Part shown: positions 6,841 through 9,786 of the stretch, one piece after another
How positions within the stretch are numbered: position 1 is the first letter of the stretch
How the letters are laid out: each line of letters begins with the position of its first letter
Assembly: GCA_019247255.1 (NCBI GenBank)
Contig: JAFAPJ010000036.1
Span: 1 to 9,786 of the forward strand
Direction of reading: 5' to 3'
DNA from: Methylobacteriaceae bacterium
GTDB taxonomy: Bacteria; Pseudomonadota; Alphaproteobacteria; Rhizobiales; Beijerinckiaceae
DNA length: 9,786 bases
The notes under the pieces: model-generated
What the model was told of the DNA's origin: nothing
What the model saw: the letters and a program-made list of their open reading frames with translations, nothing else
Database searches by the model: none
Program-made: the position numbers and the translations under genes

Positions 6841-7182
6841 TCAGACCACCGCTTCCGGGCCGCGGGCCCCTTCGGTCTCCGCGGCCGTCGCGTAATCGAC
6901 CTGGTAGCGGGCGATGCGCAGCCCTTGCAGCGCCTCGCGCACCTGCAGATGGGCGGGATGGGTCGCGTAGGCGCTCAGCGCCGCCCGGCTCTCGAACTCG
7001 CTATAGAGGACGACGTCGCAGGCGTAGTCGACGTTGCTCTCGTCGCTCCCCACCTCGAGATGCAGCAAGCCGGGAACGCGGCCGCGCAGCCCTTCGAAGG
7101 CATCCTTGAGCCGTGCGATGTTGGCCCGAAGCTCCTGCTCGGACGCGCCCTGCACGTCCCACATGACGATGTGCTTGATCAT
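6841..7182 (-). CDS. Dabb-domain (stress-responsive alpha/beta-barrel) small protein
   Basis: This 113-residue protein opens with MIKHIVMWDV and carries RLKDAFEGLRGRVPGLLHLEVG (24-45), DVVLYSEFESRAALSAYATHPAHLQV (56-81) and ARYQVDYA (91-98), the standard Dabb domain layout. The fold is a dimeric ferredoxin-like barrel. Members include olivetolic acid cyclase and many small proteins of unknown role encoded in aromatic catabolic operons. The last 15 or so residues are a non-conserved Ala/Glu/Gly tail. It is the first gene of the operon, 33 bases before maleylacetate reductase, so a role in the pathway (isomerase, cyclase or protective role on a reactive intermediate) is possible but not shown. 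The GAGGAG Shine-Dalgarno sits unusually close, two bases from ATG, but no other start is available. Confidence 0.88.
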   Translation of the reverse strand: MIKHIVMWDVQGASEQELRANIARLKDAFEGLRGRVPGLLHLEVGSDESNVDYACDVVLYSEFESRAALSAYATHPAHLQVREALQGLRIARYQVDYATAAETEGARGPEAVV

Positions 7183-7194
7183 CGCTCCTCGGTC

Positions 7195-7212
7195 CCGCCC
7201 GGAGAAGGGCGG
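7195..7212 (-). promoter_or_regulatory. Leader hairpin upstream of the operon's first gene
   Basis: CCGCCC and GGGCGG form a perfect six-base inverted repeat with a six-base loop, 13 to 30 bases before the Dabb start codon and directly next to the GAGGAG ribosome-binding site. In the leader RNA it could affect ribosome access. Its inner end touches the putative LysR operator. Function is inferred; the GC-rich background makes this a modest call. Confidence 0.3.
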
Positions 7213-7245
7213 TTCGTTTCGCCCTTGCGAACGTTGTACAATTCG
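7212..7245. promoter_or_regulatory. Putative LysR-type operator cluster in divergent promoter region
   Basis: GTTCG (7212-7216) and CGAAC (7228-7232) form a perfect inverted repeat separated by 11 bases. A second dyad, TTCG (7218-7221) with CGAA (7228-7231), shares the right arm and supplies T-N11-A spacings (T7218/A7230 and T7219/A7231). A further TTCG at 7242-7245 makes an inverted pair with the same CGAA. LysR-type regulators typically bind such T-N11-A dyads near their own promoters and the divergent target promoter. The repeats are seen; binding by the adjacent regulator is inferred. Confidence 0.5.
7237..7242 (+). promoter_or_regulatory. Candidate -10 box for the LysR-type regulator gene
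   Basis: TACAAT differs from the sigma-70 -10 consensus at one base and lies about 60 bases before the proposed start codon, in the most AT-rich part of the spacer. No good -35 hexamer is found at 16 to 18 bases upstream; that region is occupied by the TTCG/CGAA dyads. The core TTGTACAA (7234-7241) is an eight-base palindrome, so a weak -10-like TACAAC also reads on the minus strand toward the operon. Confidence 0.35.
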
Positions 7246-7259
7246 GGAAAACGGGAAAA
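7244..7259. repeat. Tandem 8-base direct repeat in divergent spacer
   Basis: CGGGAAAA occurs twice in immediate succession (7244-7251 and 7252-7259), just downstream of the candidate -10 box of the regulator gene. It may be part of a protein-binding site or be incidental. No further copy was noticed in the spacer. Confidence 0.5.
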
Positions 7260-7289
7260 AGAGCGAAGAGAGGAATTCAGCTTTCCGCC

Positions 7290-7295
7290 GGGAGG
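7290..7295 (+). promoter_or_regulatory. Ribosome-binding site that decides the LysR start
   Basis: GGGAGG ends six bases before the CTG at 7302, an ideal spacing, but 24 bases before the TTG at 7320. This favours initiation at the CTG or close to it, and agrees with the extra conserved N-terminal residues encoded between the two. Confidence 0.6.
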
Positions 7296-7301
7296 AAAAT
7301 T

Positions 7302-8240
7302 CTGGATCGGCTCGGACAGTTGCAGCTCTTCGTGGCCGTGGCTGACGCCGGCAGCCTCAGCAAGGCGGCCGCGGCGCTCGGCCATTCCAACGCCGCCGCG
7401 AGCCGGGCACTCGCGCTCCTCGAAGCCAGGCTGGCCACGCGGCTCGTCGAGCGCAACACGCGGCGGCTCTACCTAACGGAGGACGGCCAGAGGTTCTTGG
7501 CTCGCACTCGGTCGGTCCTCGCGGACCTCGCGGACGCGGAAGCTGAGGCAGCCAACGCCGTGCTCGATCCGGCGGGGACCCTCCGTGTCAGCGCATCCCT
7601 GTCCTTCGCTCTTCAGCACATCGCGCCCCACCTGCCGGATTATCTGCGGCGCTGCCCGAAGGTCCGCGTCCACGTGGAGGTCGCGAACCGCTACCTGGAC
7701 ATCGTCGAGAATGGGATCGACCTCGCGATCCGGACCAGGGAGGTCGAGCCGGACAGCGCGATCATGGTCCGGCGACTGGCCGAGACGCGGCGCATTCTGG
7801 CCGCGGCGCCGGCCTATCTGGCGGCGCGCGGGTGCCCCGAGCGTCCGGAAGCGCTCGCCGGCCACGACCTGCTTCTGTATACCTATGCCCGTGACCCGAA
7901 TACGTTGCGCTTCGCCCGCGGGTGCGAGGGCACGACGATCGACGTCTCCGGGCTTCTCGAATCGAATGACGGCCAGATCCTGCGCGCTGCCGCGCTGAAC
8001 GGCCTCGGCATCCTCGTGCAGCCGGCCTACATCGTGCACGAGGATCTCGCGGCCGGACGGCTCGTCCCGGTGCTCGACGATTGGGACCTGCCGCGCCTGA
8101 CGATCAACATGGCCTATCCGAGCCGGAAGCACCTCTCGGCCAAGGTCCGCTCCTTCATCGACTTCCTTGTCGAGCGCTTCGCCGAGCAGGGCTACGAGCG
8201 TCGGTGGACCGGTCGCCAGCACGGCTCGACGACGTGCTGA
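7302..8240 (+). CDS. LysR-type transcriptional regulator
   Basis: A cytoplasmic DNA-binding regulator of 312 residues, about the usual LysR length. The N-terminal winged helix-turn-helix reads LQLFVAVADAGSLSKAAAALGHSNAAASRALALLEARLATRLVERNTRR in pieces across residues 7-55, followed by a linker helix and a periplasmic-binding-protein-like effector domain (TLRVSASLSFALQHIAPHLPDY onward) resembling the CrgA/AaeR-type branch. Start choice: no ATG or GTG exists near the 5' end. The TTG at 7320 would begin MQLFVAV and lose the DRLGQL residues normally present before QLF in this family. Starting at CTG 7302 gives MDRLGQLQLFVAVADAG with GGGAGG six bases upstream. CTG starts are rare, so the exact start is uncertain. 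The gene is divergent from the hydroxyquinol/transport operon, across a spacer with LysR-type dyads, so it probably regulates that operon and itself, with a pathway aromatic or intermediate as inducer. Confidence 0.92.
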   Translation: MDRLGQLQLFVAVADAGSLSKAAAALGHSNAAASRALALLEARLATRLVERNTRRLYLTEDGQRFLARTRSVLADLADAEAEAANAVLDPAGTLRVSASLSFALQHIAPHLPDYLRRCPKVRVHVEVANRYLDIVENGIDLAIRTREVEPDSAIMVRRLAETRRILAAAPAYLAARGCPERPEALAGHDLLLYTYARDPNTLRFARGCEGTTIDVSGLLESNDGQILRAAALNGLGILVQPAYIVHEDLAAGRLVPVLDDWDLPRLTINMAYPSRKHLSAKVRSFIDFLVERFAEQGYERRWTGRQHGSTTC

Positions 8241-8268
8241 CGAGCTCTGAGCTGGGTCCTCGGTCGCG

Positions 8269-8305
8269 CGAGCGGATGTCGATCGGACACCTGGCCGATC
8301 GCTCG
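8269..8305. terminator. Hairpin in the convergent spacer, possible bidirectional transcription end
   Basis: CGATCGG (8280-8286) and CCGATCG (8295-8301) form a perfect seven-base inverted repeat with an eight-base loop. CGAGCG (8269-8274) and CGCTCG (8300-8305) can form an outer or alternative stem. The structure lies between the convergent 3' ends of the LysR gene and the radical SAM gene. Neither side has a T-tract, so a canonical intrinsic terminator is not supported; a Rho-dependent end or 3'-end stabiliser is possible. Confidence 0.4.
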
Positions 8306-8329
8306 GACGAAGGCGGCCGCCGTGATCCC

Positions 8330-9786
8330 TCAATCGCCGACCGTGTCGGCGTACCCGCTCACCTGACGGCGCGTTGCCGCGCCCTGCCGAGAGGATCGCG
8401 ACGCGGCGAGGTTGTCGGCGATGACGGACCGGAGATCGCCGTTCGCGTCGGTTACCAGAGTGGGCGAGAAATGGTCCTCGAAGCATCCCGCGACGGGAAA
8501 GGCCGGCCGGTAAAGCGGACCGAGCGGCTGGGTCGTGGTCACGTAGGTCAGGGTCTCGTCGGCGTCGTGACGCCCCGTCCTGCGCCCATTGACGAAGCCC
8601 GGCCGGCACAGCCGCGCGCTGTTCATGAGCAGCGAGCCCATCTGTCGGCTCGACAGATGACGTCTGTAGCGACGCCAGAAGCCGATCGCGTGGCGGGCGA
8701 CGTCGCGCCCTCGTCCTTCGATCCGGGCGAGCTGGCGCACGAAGGGAAGAACGGCCTCGATCCCGTCCCGAGGTCGGGTCAGGAGCGTGAAGCCGTCCAT
8801 GTCGCGCAGCTTCGCAAGGGGGAGGAAGCGCCCGCTCGCGACCGTCTCGTCGAAATAGGGTGTGCCCAGCAGCGGGATCGTGAGGCTCAGGAAAGCCGGC
8901 AGCGGGACCGCGCTCGTGCCGAGCACGAAGTCGAGCTCACGCTCCATCTCCTGAAGCTCGCAGGTCGTCGGGTCGAAGATGAGGCCGTATTGAAAGACGA
9001 TGCCGGCCTCGAGGCAGACGCGGATCAGATCGACCTGCGACCCCGCGAGGTTCTGGCGCTTGTTGTAGGCGGCGACCCGGTCGCGGCTGAAGCTCTCCAC
9101 GCCGCAGAACAGGCCGAGGCATCCGGCACGGCGGGCCCGCTCGAGATTGCCCGAATCGGCGAAGAAGTCGCTCGTGACGAGCGCCAGCCATCCCGGCACG
9201 ACGCCCTCACGGTGGAGACTTTCCAGCAGGTCCAGCTTGCGGAGGAAAGCCGAGCGGTTGCTTCCGAAAAAGTTGTTGTCGACGAAGAGCACGATCTTTC
9301 GACGCGTGTAGCCGCGAAGCTGACGCTCGACGTCGGCGAGATCGTAATTCACGTAGCTCCGTCGTTCGCCCGTGAGGGCGCAGAAGGAGCAGCGAAAATT
9401 GCAGTAGCGGCTCGTCTCGGCGTAGTTGACGGGGCTCGACCAGGTGAGAAGATCGTAGCGCGGTGCGGGGATTTGGGCGGCCGCGTCCTGGCCGAACACC
9501 TCCGCGACGACTGCGCCGAGTTCCTCCACGTCGCCCTGGCAGGCGTAGTCGAAGGTCTCGGCCGCGAGAAACGGCAGGTTGCGGATCGCGGGGCCGCCCG
9601 CGACCACCACGCAGCCCGGCGCTTTCGTGCGCGCATAGGCGGTGAGGTGGCGCATCCTGTCGAATGACGACGTCACGCCGGTCAGGACCAGCATGTCGGG
9701 CCATGCCAGGAGGCGCTCGTCGAGAAGCGGACCGCTGTGGACCTCGCTGTAGATCGCGACCTCGACCCGGTCGCGATCGAAGGCGC
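8330..9786 (-). CDS. B12-binding radical SAM protein (5' end beyond window)
   Basis: The frame is open from the right edge; 484 codons plus a partial one are visible. Counting from the first full codon, residues 1-90 look like the end of a cobalamin-binding Rossmann domain (WPDMLVLTGVTSS, then VVVAGGPAIRN with GGP at 63-65). The radical SAM core starts at about 118, with the CxxxCxxC cluster motif SRYCNFRCSFC giving C128, C132 and C135 for the [4Fe-4S] cluster, a DNNFFG segment, and GVES before a TIM-barrel end. The region after about residue 330 is not one I recognise. Family members use cobalamin and S-adenosylmethionine, often to methylate unreactive carbons, but substrates vary widely. 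No neighbour in the window suggests a substrate. An ATG at 9694 exists but would delete much of the B12 domain, so it is not the start. It converges on the LysR gene and is not part of the catabolic operon. Confidence 0.9.
   Translation of the reverse strand, partial: AFDRDRVEVAIYSEVHSGPLLDERLLAWPDMLVLTGVTSSFDRMRHLTAYARTKAPGCVVVAGGPAIRNLPFLAAETFDYACQGDVEELGAVVAEVFGQDAAAQIPAPRYDLLTWSSPVNYAETSRYCNFRCSFCALTGERRSYVNYDLADVERQLRGYTRRKIVLFVDNNFFGSNRSAFLRKLDLLESLHREGVVPGWLALVTSDFFADSGNLERARRAGCLGLFCGVESFSRDRVAAYNKRQNLAGSQVDLIRVCLEAGIVFQYGLIFDPTTCELQEMERELDFVLGTSAVPLPAFLSLTIPLLGTPYFDETVASGRFLPLAKLRDMDGFTLLTRPRDGIEAVLPFVRQLARIEGRGRDVARHAIGFWRRYRRHLSSRQMGSLLMNSARLCRPGFVNGRRTGRHDADETLTYVTTTQPLGPLYRPAFPVAGCFEDHFSPTLVTDANGDLRSVIADNLAASRSSRQGAATRRQVSGYADTVGD

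Noticed and set aside
7473..8609. Minus-strand open frame of 378 codons opposite the LysR gene
   Set aside because: It crosses the convergent spacer and overlaps the radical SAM 3' end; composition is Arg/Asp-rich and the LysR reading frame has clear family sequence.
8081..9667. Long plus-strand open frame (528 codons) opposite the radical SAM gene
   Set aside because: It is antisense to a clearly conserved protein, has Arg/Ala/Gly/Glu-rich low-information translation, and no family motif. Long antisense frames are expected in DNA with this GC bias.
1..9786. Search for CRISPR arrays, tRNA or rRNA genes, insertion sequences, phage or defence genes
   Set aside because: No spaced direct-repeat array, cloverleaf, transposase-like frame, terminal inverted repeat or defence domain was seen. 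Composition looks even across the window, giving no sign of recent insertion.

Overview
This is high-GC DNA with tightly packed genes, about 1 to 95 bases between neighbours and several TGATG or ATG-over-stop overlaps. Codon use is strongly GC-rich at third positions. The style suggests an alphaproteobacterium, probably Hyphomicrobiales/Rhizobiales; this is inference, because no rRNA or other phylogenetic marker is present.

Most of the window (about 7182 down to 1) is one minus-strand operon. In transcription order it holds a Dabb-domain small protein, maleylacetate reductase, a periplasmic binding protein, the permeases LivH and LivM, the ATPases LivG and LivF, a YciI-like small protein, and an intradiol ring-cleavage dioxygenase that runs off the left edge. 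The dioxygenase resembles hydroxyquinol 1,2-dioxygenase. With maleylacetate reductase it makes the core of the hydroxyquinol (1,2,4-trihydroxybenzene) pathway: hydroxyquinol to maleylacetate to 3-oxoadipate. A complete HAAT/branched-chain-type ABC importer sits between the two enzymes and probably imports the aromatic (or aromatic acid) precursor funnelled into hydroxyquinol. The YciI-like protein next to the dioxygenase recalls TftG, a YciI-family dehydrochlorinase of hydroxyquinol-type substrates in 2,4,5-T degradation, so it may be a working accessory enzyme. RNA hairpins flank the binding-protein gene and may set its expression relative to its neighbours.

A LysR-type regulator (about 7302-8240, plus strand) is divergent from the operon. 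The roughly 120-base spacer holds overlapping TTCG/CGAA dyads with T-N11-A spacing and a TACAAT -10-like box, which is the expected layout for an autoregulated LysR protein that also controls the operon. The N-terminal sequence of the regulator appears to begin upstream of the first conventional start codon, at a CTG.

At the right edge, convergent with the regulator and separated from it by a hairpin-rich spacer, is a 5'-truncated B12-binding radical SAM protein. It belongs to a different transcription unit and its substrate cannot be assigned. No tRNA, rRNA, CRISPR array, insertion sequence or phage gene was seen.
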